Below, piece after piece: positions 1 to 12,169 of a DNA stretch of 64,000 bases. Every line of letters starts with the position of its first letter. Position 1 is the stretch's first letter. Location: positions 157,632-221,631 of the forward strand of contig NZ_LGDE01000112.1 in the NCBI RefSeq assembly GCF_001279725.1, written 5' to 3'. Position numbers and translations under genes: made by a program. Under the pieces are notes generated by a model, which did not search any database, was not told where the DNA came from, and was given only the letters and a program-made list of their open reading frames with translations. The stretch is from Streptomyces sp. WM4235 (GTDB lineage Bacteria; Actinomycetota; Actinomycetes; Streptomycetales; Streptomycetaceae).

Positions 1-714
1 CCCCTGTCGCCCGGGCTCGCCGCCGCCATCGCCGGGATCCGGCCCGGCACCCGACTGGTGTCGATCTGCACCGGCTCCTACGTCCTCGCCGCCGCCGGGC
101 TGCTCGACGGCCGACCCGCCACCACGCACTGGCTGCACGCCCCCGAGTTCCAGCGGGCCTTCCCGCGGGTCCGGCTCGACGAGGAGGTGCTCTTCGTCGA
201 CGACGGAGACGTCCTCACCTCCGCCGGCGTCGCCGCGGGCGTCGACCTCTGCCTCTACCTGATCCGGCAGGACCACGGCACCGCCGTCGCCAACCGCGCC
301 GCCCGCCTGTGCGTCGTCCCGCCCTGGCGTGACGGGGGACAGGCCCAGTACATCGACCGGCCCGTCCCCGAGCCGACCGTCGCCACCACCACCGCCACCC
401 GCGCCTGGGCCCTGGAGCGGCTGTCCGAACCGATCGCCCTCGCCGAACTCGCCGACCACGCCCGGATGAGCCTGCGCACCTTCACCCGACGGTTCCGCGA
501 CGAGGTGGGCATGACGCCGGTGCAATGGCTCACCGTCCAGCGCCTCGAACTCGCCCGCCACCTGCTGGAATCCAGCGACCTGTCGGTGGACCTGGTCGCA
601 CACCGGGCCGGCTTCGGATCCGGCAACTCGCTGCGCCAGCACATGAGGACCGCCCTCGGCATCTCGCCGATCGCCTACCGACGCACCTTCCGCCCCGCCC
701 TCGCGGAGGCATGA
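1..714 (+). CDS. GlxA-family AraC-type transcriptional regulator, 5' truncated
   Basis: The reading frame is open from the first base, so the true start lies before the window; 237 residues remain. The visible first half is the end of a DJ-1/PfpI (GATase1-like) domain: SICTGSY carries the nucleophile-elbow-like Cys, followed by the typical ATTHW and TSAGVAAGVD stretches. The second half holds two helix-turn-helix motifs of the AraC type (LAELADHARMSLRTFTRRF, then VDLVAHRAGFGSGNSLRQH). This order is that of GlxA-type regulators, which sense a ligand through the amidotransferase-like domain and control nearby metabolic genes. The downstream DUF1330-like gene on the same strand is a plausible but unproven target. 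Ligand unknown. Confidence 0.85.
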   Translation, partial: PLSPGLAAAIAGIRPGTRLVSICTGSYVLAAAGLLDGRPATTHWLHAPEFQRAFPRVRLDEEVLFVDDGDVLTSAGVAAGVDLCLYLIRQDHGTAVANRAARLCVVPPWRDGGQAQYIDRPVPEPTVATTTATRAWALERLSEPIALAELADHARMSLRTFTRRFRDEVGMTPVQWLTVQRLELARHLLESSDLSVDLVAHRAGFGSGNSLRQHMRTALGISPIAYRRTFRPALAEA

Positions 715-801
715 CCCCCGGGGTAATCGCGCTCCCGACCGGCGCTTGCCATGATCGAACCAACGGAACGGTTCGACCCGAGGACCGGACCGGCACCGAT
801 G

Positions 802-835
802 CACCGGACCGACACCGTGCACCGGTCCGACACGG
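802..835. repeat. Pair of 16-bp imperfect direct repeats containing an inverted repeat, upstream of the DUF1330 gene
   Basis: CACCGGACCGACACCG (802-817) is repeated as CACCGGTCCGACACGG (820-835). Within them GGACCG (806-811) and CGGTCC (823-828) form an inverted repeat. The site lies 20-50 bp before the start of the DUF1330-like gene. It could be a regulator-binding site, for example for the upstream AraC-type protein, but that is only inference. Confidence 0.4.
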
Positions 836-854
836 CACAGCCGAGGAGAACACG

Positions 855-1199
855 ATGACCGCGTACGCCCTGGCCCACCTGCGCCCCGCCCCGATGAACG
901 ACGAGATCCTGCGCTACATCGAGCGGATCCAGGCCACCATGGACCCCTTCGGCGGCCGCTTCCTCGTCCACGACCGGCAGGTCGAGGTCAAGGAGGGCCC
1001 CTTCCCCGGGGCGGTGGTCCTGATCTCCTTCCCCGACATGGACCGCGCCCGCGCCTGGTACGACTCACCCGCCTACCAGGCGATCCTCCCGCTGCGCACC
1101 GACAACATCCCCGGCGAGACCATCCTGGTCGACGGGGTCGCACCCGACTACGACGCCGGCCTGACGGCCGCCCACTGGCGCGAGGCCCTCGGCCTCTGA
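855..1199 (+). CDS. DUF1330-like small protein
   Basis: 114 residues. The pattern GGRFLVHDRQVEVKEG, then VVLISFPDMDRARAWYDSP and a PLR motif is that of the DUF1330 family, small dimeric ferredoxin-like-fold proteins of unknown biochemical role. GAGGAG six bases before the ATG supports this start. The gene stands alone between the truncated AraC-type regulator and the SDR gene. No signal peptide or membrane segment is visible. The family is usually annotated only as a domain of unknown function, so no reaction is assigned. Confidence 0.8.
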   Translation: MTAYALAHLRPAPMNDEILRYIERIQATMDPFGGRFLVHDRQVEVKEGPFPGAVVLISFPDMDRARAWYDSPAYQAILPLRTDNIPGETILVDGVAPDYDAGLTAAHWREALGL

Positions 1200-1248
1200 G
1201 AGCGGACGGGCGCGATTCAGGGCGCGATCAGGATGCGAGCATGGCCAC

Positions 1249-1938
1249 ATGGCTACTCACCTGATCACCGGTGCCGGATCCGGCATCGGCGCCGCCGTCG
1301 CGAACCGCCTGCACGCGCGCGGCGACGACCTCGTCCTCCTGGCCCGCGACGCCGCGCGCGGCAAGCAGCTCGTCGAACGCTTCCCCGGCGCGGGCGTGCT
1401 CGTGGGCGATCTCGCGGACCCCGACCGGCTCTCGTGGGCCTTCTCCAAGCAGGCCATTCCCGAGCGGATCGACTCCCTGCTGCACATCGCGGGGATCGTC
1501 GACCTCGGACCGGTGGGCGAACTGCGTCCCAAGACCTGGCACCAGCAGCTCAACGTCAACCTGATCGCCCCCGCCGAGGTCACCCGGCTGCTGCTCCCCA
1601 CCCTGCGCGCCTCGCACGCGACGATCGTCTTCGTGAACTCCGGCGCCGGACTGCAGGCCCACGCCGACTGGAGCGCGTACGCCGCCTCCAAGCACGGCCT
1701 GAAGGCCCTCGCCGACTCTCTGCGCGAGGAGGAGAGGGCCAACGGCATCCGCGTCACCTCGGTCTACCCGGGCCGCACCGCGAGCCCCATGCAGGCCAAG
1801 GTGCACTCCCAGGAGGGCAAGGAGTACGACGCCGCCGCCTGGATCGACCCCGAGTCCGTGGCGACGACCGTCGTCATGGCCGTCGACCTGCCCCGCGACG
1901 CCGAGGTCAAGGACCTGAGCGTCAGGCCCGGCCGATGA
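1249..1938 (+). CDS. SDR family oxidoreductase
   Basis: 229 residues, the usual length for a classical short-chain dehydrogenase/reductase. The N-terminal Rossmann glycine motif TGAGSGIG follows directly after the start, and the catalytic YAASK motif with an upstream Ser (FVNSGAGL) is present, so the Ser-Tyr-Lys triad looks intact. The RDAARGK segment after the second strand suggests NADP(H) preference. The substrate cannot be told from sequence. The stop overlaps the ATG of the following methionine-synthase-like gene by four bases (ATGA), implying translational coupling and one transcript with it and perhaps with ligA. Confidence 0.88.
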   Translation: MATHLITGAGSGIGAAVANRLHARGDDLVLLARDAARGKQLVERFPGAGVLVGDLADPDRLSWAFSKQAIPERIDSLLHIAGIVDLGPVGELRPKTWHQQLNVNLIAPAEVTRLLLPTLRASHATIVFVNSGAGLQAHADWSAYAASKHGLKALADSLREEERANGIRVTSVYPGRTASPMQAKVHSQEGKEYDAAAWIDPESVATTVVMAVDLPRDAEVKDLSVRPGR

Positions 1939-2918
1939 GCGCGAACGCCACCGGCGTCGGCTCGCTCCCCGGCGGCGACGCCCGCGAGGCCGCCAAGACC
2001 GTCACCGGCTCCTTCGAGGAGTTCCCCTACCTCGCCGAGCTGCCCGCGCGGGGACCGGGCGCCGACATGATCGGCCGGTCCCTCGGGCTGCTCGTCGACA
2101 TGTACGCGCACGTCGAGCCCAGCGGCTGGCGGATCAGCGACCGCCCCGGCCGCGACAGCAAGCGCGCCCGCTCCTGGCTCGGCGAGGACCTCGACGCCCT
2201 GGAGGAGTTCACCCAGGGCTACACCGGCAAGCTGAAGATCCAGGCCGTCGGGCCGTGGACCCTGGCCACCGCGCTGGAACTGCACGGCGGGGAGGCGGTC
2301 CTCCAGGACGCCGGGGCCTGCCGGGACCTGGCCGGATCGCTCGCGGAGGGGCTGCGCGAGCACCTGGCCGACGTGCGCAAGCGCATCCCCGGCGCCGAGG
2401 TGGTCCTCCAGTTCGACGAGCCCTCGCTGACCTCCGTCCTCCTGGGCCGGGTGCGTTCCGCCAGCGGGTACCGGACCTACCGCGCCGTCGACCGACAGGT
2501 CGTCGAGGGCACCCTGCGCGAGCTGTTCGCCGTCCACGACGGGGAGGTCGTCGTCCACTCCTGCGCCCCCGAAGTCCCCTTCGGACTGCTCCGGCGCGCC
2601 GGCGCCACGGGCGTGTCGTTCGATTTCTCCCTGCTCACCGAGCGCGAGGACGACGCCATCGGGGAGGCCGTCGAGGACGGTGCGAAACTCTTCGTCGGAG
2701 TGGTGCCCGGCACCGACGCCCCGTTGTCGGACCCGGGGGGTAGCGTCATGGGTGTCAGGAAGCTTTGGCGCAGGCTGGGACTGGCCCCGGGGACCCTCGC
2801 GGACTCCGTCGTGGTCACTCCGTCGTGCGGTCTGGCGGGCGCCTCGCCCGCCTACGCCCGCGCGGTGCAGGCCCACTGCGTCAGGGCGGCGAGGTCGCTC
2901 GCCGACAACCCTGAGTGA
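1935..2918 (+). CDS. Cobalamin-independent methionine synthase (MetE C-terminal domain-like)
   Basis: 327 residues, about the size of the catalytic (C-terminal) half of MetE alone; the folate-binding duplicated N-terminal half is missing. Zinc-ligand motifs of the family are visible: VVHSCAPE (His-x-Cys) and a late TPSCGL cysteine, plus QFDEPSL. Such short forms occur in actinobacteria and archaea and are annotated as vitamin-B12-independent methionine synthases, though the methyl donor is often unknown. The start overlaps the SDR stop (ATGA); ligA begins 30 bp downstream. Transfer of a methyl group to homocysteine or another thiol is likely; the donor is not assigned. Confidence 0.8.
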   Translation: MSANATGVGSLPGGDAREAAKTVTGSFEEFPYLAELPARGPGADMIGRSLGLLVDMYAHVEPSGWRISDRPGRDSKRARSWLGEDLDALEEFTQGYTGKLKIQAVGPWTLATALELHGGEAVLQDAGACRDLAGSLAEGLREHLADVRKRIPGAEVVLQFDEPSLTSVLLGRVRSASGYRTYRAVDRQVVEGTLRELFAVHDGEVVVHSCAPEVPFGLLRRAGATGVSFDFSLLTEREDDAIGEAVEDGAKLFVGVVPGTDAPLSDPGGSVMGVRKLWRRLGLAPGTLADSVVVTPSCGLAGASPAYARAVQAHCVRAARSLADNPE

Positions 2919-5162
<2,244 letters not shown>

Positions 5163-5549
5163 CGCACGAAGGGAAGTCCTTCCGGGGGACGGGCGAGGGC
5201 CAACGGATGCGTGGTGTGCGGCCGTCCGGGCGGGCGCACGCCGGGCGTGGCCATCGGTGCCAAACGGCCGGTACAGGGCCGGCGGCAGGGCGGTGACCTG
5301 TCGGATCATCGGATCGAGGACCGGAAGAGCCTGGTCCAAACTCACCCGTTCGGCGGATACCGTACTGATGAGGATGGCTGGGTCGCATTCGGGCAACCAC
5401 CGCCGACCGCTGCCCCTGGGACCCTCCGGCGTCCTACTGTTGTGGAGTGCGCCCGTCGCGCACGGCCGCGTGACGTGCTGCCGGCCGTGACGGCACGACA
5501 TCGGGGCCATCGCGTGACATCGGCATCGCCGGCTGTGAGAGGGACGGGC
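5163..5549. other. 387-bp region without a supported gene (ligA-rmdB intergenic)
   Basis: No convincing coding sequence. The rmdB frame is open upstream to about 5211, but that extension lacks conserved sequence and a good ribosome binding site. Just after ligA there is only a short weak hairpin (GAAGG/CCTTC near 5168-5182). The rmdB promoter should lie here, but I could not pick -35/-10 boxes with confidence. Confidence 0.5.
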
Positions 5550-7760
5550 ATGAAACCCACCGAAAGCGCCGACCCGTCACCTGAATTCGGCGGGGAACCC
5601 CCGCCCGAGCGGACGGGACGGTTCGGGCTCCTGGGTGCCAGGACGCCGGACACCCGCCCGCTCGACACCGGAGCGGGCCGCAAAGGGCAGGACGGCAAGG
5701 GACGGCCCGTCCGCACGACCCTGCCGCTCATCATCGTCGGCCTGTCCGTCGTGGTCCTCGCCGCCGGCATCGCCTCCACCCTGAGCGACCGTCAGGCGCT
5801 CTTCCCCGGCGGCACGGTGGGCTGGGCGCTCGCCCTGCTGACCGGCATCATCGTCGGCCACCTCGTCGCGTTGGGCCGCGACCGCTGGTGGGGCGGCACC
5901 GGCTCGGGCGCCGCGCTCACCCTCGCCGTCCTCGTCCTCTACGGATGGGTGCCCGCGGGCCTCGTCTCCCTGGCCGTGGTCTCACTGGTCGGGGCCGCGC
6001 GCCGGCACCGCTGGCGGCAGGGCCTGCTCCACGGATCCGTCGACATCCTCGGCATCGTCGCCGGGGCTCTCGTCCTCGGCGCCTTCGGCGACCATCCGAC
6101 GGTCGAGATCCCCTGGCAGCCCACCACCTGGGGGCCGGAGGCCATCCCGGAGGTCATCCTCGTCGCCCTCGCCTACCTGGCGGTCACCCGCCTCCTGCTG
6201 TGGGCCTCCCTCTCCCCGCGCGGCGGCGGACTGCCCACCGTCGCCCGCACCGCCCTGCTCCGACAGGCGCTCGTCGCCGCCGCCCTGCTGGGGATCGCCC
6301 CGCTGATCTGCGTCGTCGCCGTCTCGCAGCCCGTGCTGCTGCCCTTGTTCGCCGTACCGCTCATCGCACTGGACTCCACGCTGTGGATCGCCCGTGCCCG
6401 CGCCGAAGAACAACTGCGCGACCCGCTGACGGGGCTGCCCAACCGGCAATGGCTGCTGGAGCGCGCCTGGTCGGCGCTGGACGAGGCGGAACGACTCGGC
6501 ACCCGGGCCGCCCTCGTGCTGATCGACCTCGACCGCTTCCGGGCCGTCAACGACACCCTCGGCCACCTCGCCGGCGACCGCCTGCTCCTCCAGATCGCCG
6601 ACCGGCTGCGCCAGGCCCTGCCCCAGGACGCGGAGGTCGCCCGACTCGGCGGCGACGAGTTCGCCGTACTGCTGCCCGTCGCGGACTCCACCACCAGCGC
6701 CCAGCGGGTCGCCCGGCACCTGGTGGCCGAGCTCGGCTCCCCCCTCGACCTGGACGGGCTCACGCTCGTCCTGGAGGCCAGCGCCGGCCTCGCCGTGTTC
6801 CCCGACCACGCGCTGGACGCCGAAGGACTGCTGCGCCGCGCCGACGTCGCCATGTACCAGGCCAAACGGGACCGGACGGGCGTCGAGGTCTACGAGTCCA
6901 AACGCGACAGCAACACGCCCGACCGGCTCGGCCTCCTCGGCGACCTGCGGCGCGCCCTCGACGCGGGCGAGGTGGAACTGCACTACCAGCCGAAGGTCCG
7001 CTTCGACGGACAGGTTGCCGGGCTGGAGGCACTCGTGCGCTGGGTGCACCCGGAACGCGGACGGGTCTCGCCCGACGAGTTCATCGCCATCGCCGAGACC
7101 TCCGGGCTGATGCCGCACCTCACCGAGTACGTCCTGGAGACCGCCCTCGCGCAGGTGGCGCGGTGGCGGGCGCAGGGACTGAAGGTGCCCGTGGCCGTCA
7201 ACGTCTCGCCCCGCGACGTCCACACACCCGGCTTCGCGGGAGCGGTGGCCGCCCGGCTGGCGCGGCACGGGGTCCCGGCGAGCGGCCTCCAGCTGGAGAT
7301 AACGGAACACGTGCTGCTGGAGGACCCCCAGCGGGCCGCGGACACCATGGCCGGGCTGACCGGGCACGGGGTGAAGATGTCGCTGGACGACTTCGGCACC
7401 GGGTACTCCTCCCTCGTGCACCTGAGACGGCTGCCGGTCAGCGAGCTGAAGATCGACCGTTCGTTCGTGGCCCGGCTCGCCGTCGACGCGCAGGACGCGG
7501 AGATCGTCCGGTGCACGGTCGACCTCGCGCACTCGCTGGGGCTCCTCGTCGTCGCCGAGGGCGTGGAGGACGACGAGACCTGGGAGCGCCTGCGGGACCT
7601 CGGCTGCGACGCGGTCCAGGGGTGGCTGGTCGCCGCCGCCATGCCGCCCCAGGAAGCCACCGCCTGGCTGCTGGCCCGCGGCGAGCGCGGCTGGCGACGC
7701 CCGGCGGACATCACCGCCGAACTCGCGGCCGCCGCGGCGGCGGAGACCCAGGCCTCCTGA
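5550..7760 (+). CDS. rmdB: Membrane-bound GGDEF/EAL c-di-GMP enzyme, RmdB-like
   Basis: 736 residues. Several hydrophobic segments (about residues 55-280) form an N-terminal membrane module, followed by a GGDEF domain (RLGGDEF at about 365-371) and an EAL domain (GLEALVRW near 487). EAL catalytic signatures are intact: [28 protein letters not shown] and QGWLV. The position beside ligA and upstream of gatC matches, from memory, S. coelicolor SCO5495 (RmdB), reported as a c-di-GMP phosphodiesterase affecting colony development. ATG 5550 is chosen because GAGAGGGA lies eight to ten bases upstream; the frame is open further 5'. A 7-bp hairpin (7766-7794) follows the stop and may be a weak terminator. 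Confidence 0.88.
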   Translation: MKPTESADPSPEFGGEPPPERTGRFGLLGARTPDTRPLDTGAGRKGQDGKGRPVRTTLPLIIVGLSVVVLAAGIASTLSDRQALFPGGTVGWALALLTGIIVGHLVALGRDRWWGGTGSGAALTLAVLVLYGWVPAGLVSLAVVSLVGAARRHRWRQGLLHGSVDILGIVAGALVLGAFGDHPTVEIPWQPTTWGPEAIPEVILVALAYLAVTRLLLWASLSPRGGGLPTVARTALLRQALVAAALLGIAPLICVVAVSQPVLLPLFAVPLIALDSTLWIARARAEEQLRDPLTGLPNRQWLLERAWSALDEAERLGTRAALVLIDLDRFRAVNDTLGHLAGDRLLLQIADRLRQALPQDAEVARLGGDEFAVLLPVADSTTSAQRVARHLVAELGSPLDLDGLTLVLEASAGLAVFPDHALDAEGLLRRADVAMYQAKRDRTGVEVYESKRDSNTPDRLGLLGDLRRALDAGEVELHYQPKVRFDGQVAGLEALVRWVHPERGRVSPDEFIAIAETSGLMPHLTEYVLETALAQVARWRAQGLKVPVAVNVSPRDVHTPGFAGAVAARLARHGVPASGLQLEITEHVLLEDPQRAADTMAGLTGHGVKMSLDDFGTGYSSLVHLRRLPVSELKIDRSFVARLAVDAQDAEIVRCTVDLAHSLGLLVVAEGVEDDETWERLRDLGCDAVQGWLVAAAMPPQEATAWLLARGERGWRRPADITAELAAAAAAETQAS

Positions 7761-7891
7761 GACCACCCGGGCGGGTCCCGGCAGGGGGCCCGGGCGACCC
7801 GGTGGGGCAAACCGTTTAGTGGGTCAGGGGGCGGGCCCCATAGGATTGGGCCTGAAAACCCACACGCTCACCACCCCCAGAGGATCGCCGC

Positions 7892-8188
7892 ATGCCTGGC
7901 ATCACGCGCGAGGAGGTCGCCCACCTCGCTCGGCTGGCACGTCTGGAGCTGAAAAGCGAAGAGCTCGACCACTTCGCCGGACAGCTCGACGACATCATCG
8001 GCGCGGTCGCCCGCGTCTCCGAGGTCGCCGACCAAGACGTCCCGCCGACCTCCCACCCGCTGCCGCTGACGAACGTCATGCGCGCGGACGAGGTCCGTCC
8101 GTCGCTCACCCCCGAGCAGGCGCTTTCCGGCGCTCCCGCCCAGGAGCAGCAGCGTTTCAAGGTGCCGCAGATCCTGGGGGAGGACTAA
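7892..8188 (+). CDS. gatC: Asp-tRNA(Asn)/Glu-tRNA(Gln) amidotransferase subunit C
   Basis: 98 residues, standard GatC length. It begins [17 protein letters not shown] and contains the conserved [11 protein letters not shown] segment and a C-terminal FKVPQIL. GatC wraps around GatA/GatB and stabilises the GatCAB complex, which converts misacylated Glu-tRNA(Gln) (and Asp-tRNA(Asn)) in the cytoplasm. It is the first gene of the gatC-gatA-orf-gatB operon; gatA starts five bases after its stop. Confidence 0.96.
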   Translation: MPGITREEVAHLARLARLELKSEELDHFAGQLDDIIGAVARVSEVADQDVPPTSHPLPLTNVMRADEVRPSLTPEQALSGAPAQEQQRFKVPQILGED

Positions 8189-8193
8189 CAACC

Positions 8194-9687
8194 ATGACTG
8201 AGATCATCAAGCTCACGGCCGCCGAGACCGCCGAGAAGATCGCCTCCGGCGAACTCACGGCCGTCGAGGTCACCGAGGCCCACCTGGCCCGCATCGAGGC
8301 CGTCGACGAGAAGGTCCACGCCTTCCTGCACGTCGACCGCGACGGGGCCCTGGCCCAGGCACGCGCCGTCGACGCGAAGCGCGCCGCGGGCGAGAAGCTC
8401 GGCCCGCTCGCCGGCGTACCGCTCGCCCTCAAGGACATCTTCACCACCGTCGGGGTCCCGACCACCGTCGGTTCGAAGATCCTCGAAGGGTGGATCCCGC
8501 CGTACGACGCCACCCTGACGCGCAAGCTGAAGGAAGCCGACGTCGTCATCCTCGGCAAGACCAACATGGACGAGTTCGCCATGGGGTCCTCCACCGAGAA
8601 CAGCGCCTACGGCCCCACCGGCAACCCGTGGGACCTCACCCGCATCCCCGGCGGCTCCGGCGGCGGCTCCTCCGCGGCCCTCGCCTCGTACCAGGCGCCC
8701 CTGGCCATCGGCACGGACACCGGCGGGTCCATCCGCCAGCCCGCCGCCGTCACCGCCACCGTCGGCGTGAAGCCCACGTACGGCTCGGTGTCGCGCTACG
8801 GCATGGTCGCGTTCTCGTCCTCCCTGGACCAGGGCGGGCCCTGCGCCCGCACCGTCCTGGACGCCGCGCTCCTGCACGAGGTCATCGCCGGCCACGACCC
8901 GATGGACTCGACCTCCATCGACGCGCCGGTCCCGCCGGTCGTCGAGGCGGCCCGCAACGGCTCCGTCGCCGGCCTGCGCGTCGGCGTGGTGAAGCAGTTC
9001 GCCGGCGAGGGCTACCAGGCCGGCGTCGTCCAGCGCTTCAACGAGTCGGTGGAACTCCTCAAGGAGCTCGGCGCCGAGATCGTCGAACTGGACTGCCCGT
9101 CCTTCGACCTGGCCATGGCCGCGTACTACCTGATCGCCCCGTCCGAGGCCTCCTCGAACCTGGCGCGCTTCGACGGCCTGCGCTACGGCCTGCGCGTCGG
9201 CGACGACGGCACCCTGTCCGCCGAGGACGTCACCGCCCTGACCCGCGAGGCCGGCTTCGGCGACGAGGTCAAGCGCCGCATCATCCTCGGCACGTACGCG
9301 CTCAGCTCCGGCTACTACGACGCGTACTACGGCTCCGCGCAGAAGGTCCGCACGCTCATCACGAAGGACTTCGAGAAGTCCTTCGAGCAGGTCGACGTGA
9401 TCGTCTCCCCGACGACCCCGACCACCGCCTTCCCGATCGGCGAGCGCACCGACGACCCCCTCGCCATGTACCTCGCGGACCTGTGCACCATCCCGACCAA
9501 CCTGGCCGGCAACTCCGCCATGTCGCTCCCCTGCGGCCTGGCACCGGAGGACGGCCTCCCGGTCGGACTGCAAATCATCGCCCCCGCGATGAAGGACGAC
9601 CGGCTGTACAAGGTCGGCGCCGCCGTCGAGGCGGCCTTCGTCGCGCGCTGGGGTCACCCGCTGCTTGAGGAGGCACCGTCGCTGTGA
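8194..9687 (+). CDS. gatA: Asp-tRNA(Asn)/Glu-tRNA(Gln) amidotransferase subunit A
   Basis: 497 residues. It belongs to the amidase-signature family and releases ammonia from glutamine for the GatCAB transamidase. The catalytic Ser-cisSer-Lys triad is visible: Lys in LALKDIF, the Gly/Ser-rich [11 protein letters not shown] and [11 protein letters not shown]. Its length is normal for actinobacterial GatA. The stop overlaps by four bases the GTG of a small gene inserted between gatA and gatB, indicating translational coupling. Confidence 0.97.
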   Translation: MTEIIKLTAAETAEKIASGELTAVEVTEAHLARIEAVDEKVHAFLHVDRDGALAQARAVDAKRAAGEKLGPLAGVPLALKDIFTTVGVPTTVGSKILEGWIPPYDATLTRKLKEADVVILGKTNMDEFAMGSSTENSAYGPTGNPWDLTRIPGGSGGGSSAALASYQAPLAIGTDTGGSIRQPAAVTATVGVKPTYGSVSRYGMVAFSSSLDQGGPCARTVLDAALLHEVIAGHDPMDSTSIDAPVPPVVEAARNGSVAGLRVGVVKQFAGEGYQAGVVQRFNESVELLKELGAEIVELDCPSFDLAMAAYYLIAPSEASSNLARFDGLRYGLRVGDDGTLSAEDVTALTREAGFGDEVKRRIILGTYALSSGYYDAYYGSAQKVRTLITKDFEKSFEQVDVIVSPTTPTTAFPIGERTDDPLAMYLADLCTIPTNLAGNSAMSLPCGLAPEDGLPVGLQIIAPAMKDDRLYKVGAAVEAAFVARWGHPLLEEAPSL

Positions 9688-9929
9688 GCACCAGTGCACT
9701 GTCCAAGGCCAAGGGCTTCAAGAAGTCCAAGACCGGCACCTACCTGTCGATCGGCACCACCGCCTTCGGCGCCCTCGGCGTGATCAAGCAGGTCAAGAAG
9801 GCCCGCACCGAACACGACGTGCTGAAGTTGATCGACGCCGCCGTGTCCGCCGCCGCCATCGTGACCGGCCTCGCGATCCTGTACCGCGAGCTGAAGCGCC
9901 TCGGCGACGACGACGTCCTGCTGGGCTGA
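9684..9929 (+). CDS. Small predicted membrane protein inside the gat operon
   Basis: 81 residues starting with GTG that overlaps the gatA stop (GTGA). A basic N-terminus ([12 protein letters not shown]) is followed by two short hydrophobic stretches (around residues 22-35 and 50-66, [15 protein letters not shown]), consistent with one or two membrane segments. No known domain is recognised. Its fixed place between gatA and gatB, 15 bp before gatB, suggests it is co-translated with the amidotransferase, but no role in tRNA amidation is known to me. From memory related Streptomyces carry a small hypothetical gene here too. Confidence 0.8.
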   Translation: MSTSALSKAKGFKKSKTGTYLSIGTTAFGALGVIKQVKKARTEHDVLKLIDAAVSAAAIVTGLAILYRELKRLGDDDVLLG

Positions 9930-9944
9930 GAGGGAACATCCACC

Positions 9945-11456
9945 GTGAGCTTCACTGAACTGCTGTCGTACGAGGACGCCCTCGCCTCGTACGACCCCGT
10001 CATGGGCCTGGAGGTCCATGTCGAGCTCGGCACCAGGACCAAGATGTTCTGCGGCTGCTCGACCGAGCTGGGTGCACAGCCCAACTCGCAGACCTGCCCG
10101 GTCTGCCTCGGTCTGCCGGGCGCGCTGCCGGTCGTCAACGCGATCGGCATCGAGTCCGCGATCAAGATCGGCCTCGCGCTGAACTGCGACATCGCCGAGT
10201 GGTGCCGCTTCGCCCGGAAGAACTACTTCTATCCGGACATGCCGAAGAACTTCCAGACCTCCCAGTACGACGAGCCCATCGCCTTCAACGGCTTCCTGGA
10301 CGTCCAACTGGAGGACGGCGAGATCTTCCGCGTGGAGATCGAGCGCGCCCACATGGAGGAGGACACCGGCAAGTCGCTGCACGTCGGCGGCGCCACCGGT
10401 CGCATCCACGGCGCGTCCCACTCCCTGCTGGACTACAACCGCGCCGGCATCCCGCTCATCGAGATCGTCACCAAGCCGATCGAGGGCGCCGGCGAGCGGG
10501 CCCCCGAGGTCGCCAAGGCGTACGTCGCGGAGCTGCGCGAGGTCATCAAGGCGCTCGACGTGTCCGAGGCCCGGATGGACAAGGGCCAGATGCGCTGCGA
10601 CGTCAACCTGTCGCTGCGCCCGAACGGCACCGAGAAGTTCGGCACCCGCTCGGAGACGAAGAACGTCAACTCGCTCCGCTCCGTGGAGCGCGCGGCGCGC
10701 TACGAGATCCAGCGGCACGCGGCCGTGCTGTCCTCCGGCGGCACGATCGTGCAGGAGACCCGGCACTTCCACGAGGAGGACGGCTCCACCACCGCCGGCC
10801 GCATCAAGGACAACGCCGAGGATTACCGGTACTTCCCGGAGCCCGACCTGGTGCCCGTCGCCCCGGCCCGCGCCTGGGTCGAGGAGCTGCGCACCGGTCT
10901 GCCCGAGATGCCGCGCGTGCGGCGCAACCGGCTCCGCGAGGAGTGGGGCGTCAACGAGCACGACATGCAGTCGATCCTCAACGCGGGCGCGGTGGACTCC
11001 ATCGTCGCCACCATCGACGCGGGCGCCGACTCGACGGCCGCCCGCAAGTGGTGGATGGGCGAGTTGGCCCGCAACGCCAACGAGCAGGGCGTCGTCGTCG
11101 ACGAGCTGCCGATCACCCCGGCCCAGGTGGCCCGGGTGGCGGCGCTGGTCGCCGCGGGCGACCTGAACGACAAGCTGGCCCGCCAGGTCATCGAGGGCGT
11201 CCTCGCCGGCGAGGGCACCCCGGACGAGGTCGTCGACAAGCGCGGCCTGAAGGTCGTCTCGGACGAGGGCGCGCTGGGCGCGGCCGTGGACGAGGCCATC
11301 GCGGGCAACGCGGCCATCGCCGACAAGATCCGCGGCGGCAAGGTCGCCGCCGTCGGCGCCCTGGTCGGAGCGGTCATGAAGACCACCCGCGGTCAGGCCG
11401 ACGCGGCGCGCGTCAAGGAACTCATCCTGGAGCGCCTGGGCGTCTCCGAGGGCTAG
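9945..11456 (+). CDS. gatB: Asp-tRNA(Asn)/Glu-tRNA(Gln) amidotransferase subunit B
   Basis: 503 residues, GTG start. It carries the hallmark [13 protein letters not shown] near the N-terminus, the zinc-type cysteines (FCGCS and [16 protein letters not shown]) and the C-terminal YqeY-like tRNA-binding tail. It activates the glutamyl or aspartyl moiety with ATP and transfers ammonia tunnelled from GatA. It is the last gene of the operon and is followed within 20 bp by a strong terminator hairpin. Confidence 0.97.
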   Translation: MSFTELLSYEDALASYDPVMGLEVHVELGTRTKMFCGCSTELGAQPNSQTCPVCLGLPGALPVVNAIGIESAIKIGLALNCDIAEWCRFARKNYFYPDMPKNFQTSQYDEPIAFNGFLDVQLEDGEIFRVEIERAHMEEDTGKSLHVGGATGRIHGASHSLLDYNRAGIPLIEIVTKPIEGAGERAPEVAKAYVAELREVIKALDVSEARMDKGQMRCDVNLSLRPNGTEKFGTRSETKNVNSLRSVERAARYEIQRHAAVLSSGGTIVQETRHFHEEDGSTTAGRIKDNAEDYRYFPEPDLVPVAPARAWVEELRTGLPEMPRVRRNRLREEWGVNEHDMQSILNAGAVDSIVATIDAGADSTAARKWWMGELARNANEQGVVVDELPITPAQVARVAALVAAGDLNDKLARQVIEGVLAGEGTPDEVVDKRGLKVVSDEGALGAAVDEAIAGNAAIADKIRGGKVAAVGALVGAVMKTTRGQADAARVKELILERLGVSEG

Positions 11457-11474
11457 ATCCCGATCCCGTACGAG

Positions 11475-11512
11475 GAACGGCCCGCACCGGTGTTCACCGG
11501 TGCGGGCCGTTC
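11475..11512. terminator. Strong hairpin terminator after gatB
   Basis: Perfect 18-bp inverted repeat, GAACGGCCCGCACCGGTG (11475-11492) and its complement (11495-11512), separated by only TT. It lies between gatB and the convergent acetyltransferase gene, so it can serve both directions. There is no long U tract, as usual in high-GC actinobacteria. Confidence 0.85.
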
Positions 11513-11560
11513 TCGTCGGTCGACTCCGACCGCCGCGGGACGCCGCGGCCGCCGCGAGAC

Positions 11561-12169
11561 CTACAGCGGAACCGGCGCCGCCAGGAAAGCCAGCCGCGCC
11601 GGCTTCGCGGGCAGATACACCTCGGGCAGGTCGATCTCCGGGAGCACGACCTCCGGGCCGAGCACGAAGCCGGTGCGCTCCAGGCGACTGATGGCCTTGA
11701 GGTTGCGGGCGTCGGGCTCGGCGACCACGCGGCGGGTGCGACCGTCGGTGAAGACGTACGCCATGAACGCGGTCAGCAGGGCCGCGGTGAATCCGCGCTC
11801 GGCGCCACCGCCCGCGTCCGGGGCGATCAGCAGGTGCACACCCGTGTCGCCGGGCTGCGCCTCGTAGCACTCGCTGACCCGGTCCGCCGAGCAGTCGTAC
11901 GTCTGGAACAGCGCGACCGGCGTGCCGTCGCGGCTGACGATGAACGCGTGGTGCGTCGTGCGCCGGTCCACGTCCTCGTAGATCTCCCGCACCAGTTCGC
12001 GGCTCGCGTCGCCCATGCCCCAGAAGCGGGCGCGCTCCTGGCTGACCCAGCCGTGGATCAGCGTCGCGTCGGCGGCGGGGTCGACGGGGGTGATGGTGAC
12101 CGTGCCGAAGCCCGCCACGGGGTGGGTGTGCACGGGCTCGCGGGTGGACGTGCTGGATGCGCCGGTCAT
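11561..12169 (-). CDS. IucB/AlcB-like N-acetyltransferase (siderophore-type)
   Basis: 202 residues from ATG 12169. The segment with WVSQERARFWGM, then HHAFIV, YEAQPGDTGVHLLIAP and PDARNLKAISRLERTGF matches the GNAT subgroup found in siderophore biosynthesis (IucB/AlcB/RhbD-type acyltransferases, which acylate hydroxylamines or lysine side chains). Its ATG overlaps the stop of the upstream acylase-like gene (ATGA), so the two are coupled and share the iron-box promoter at 14265-14283. No siderophore synthetase is nearby, so it may modify a siderophore made elsewhere. The exact substrate is inference. Confidence 0.82.
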   Translation of the reverse strand: MTGASSTSTREPVHTHPVAGFGTVTITPVDPAADATLIHGWVSQERARFWGMGDASRELVREIYEDVDRRTTHHAFIVSRDGTPVALFQTYDCSADRVSECYEAQPGDTGVHLLIAPDAGGGAERGFTAALLTAFMAYVFTDGRTRRVVAEPDARNLKAISRLERTGFVLGPEVVLPEIDLPEVYLPAKPARLAFLAAPVPL

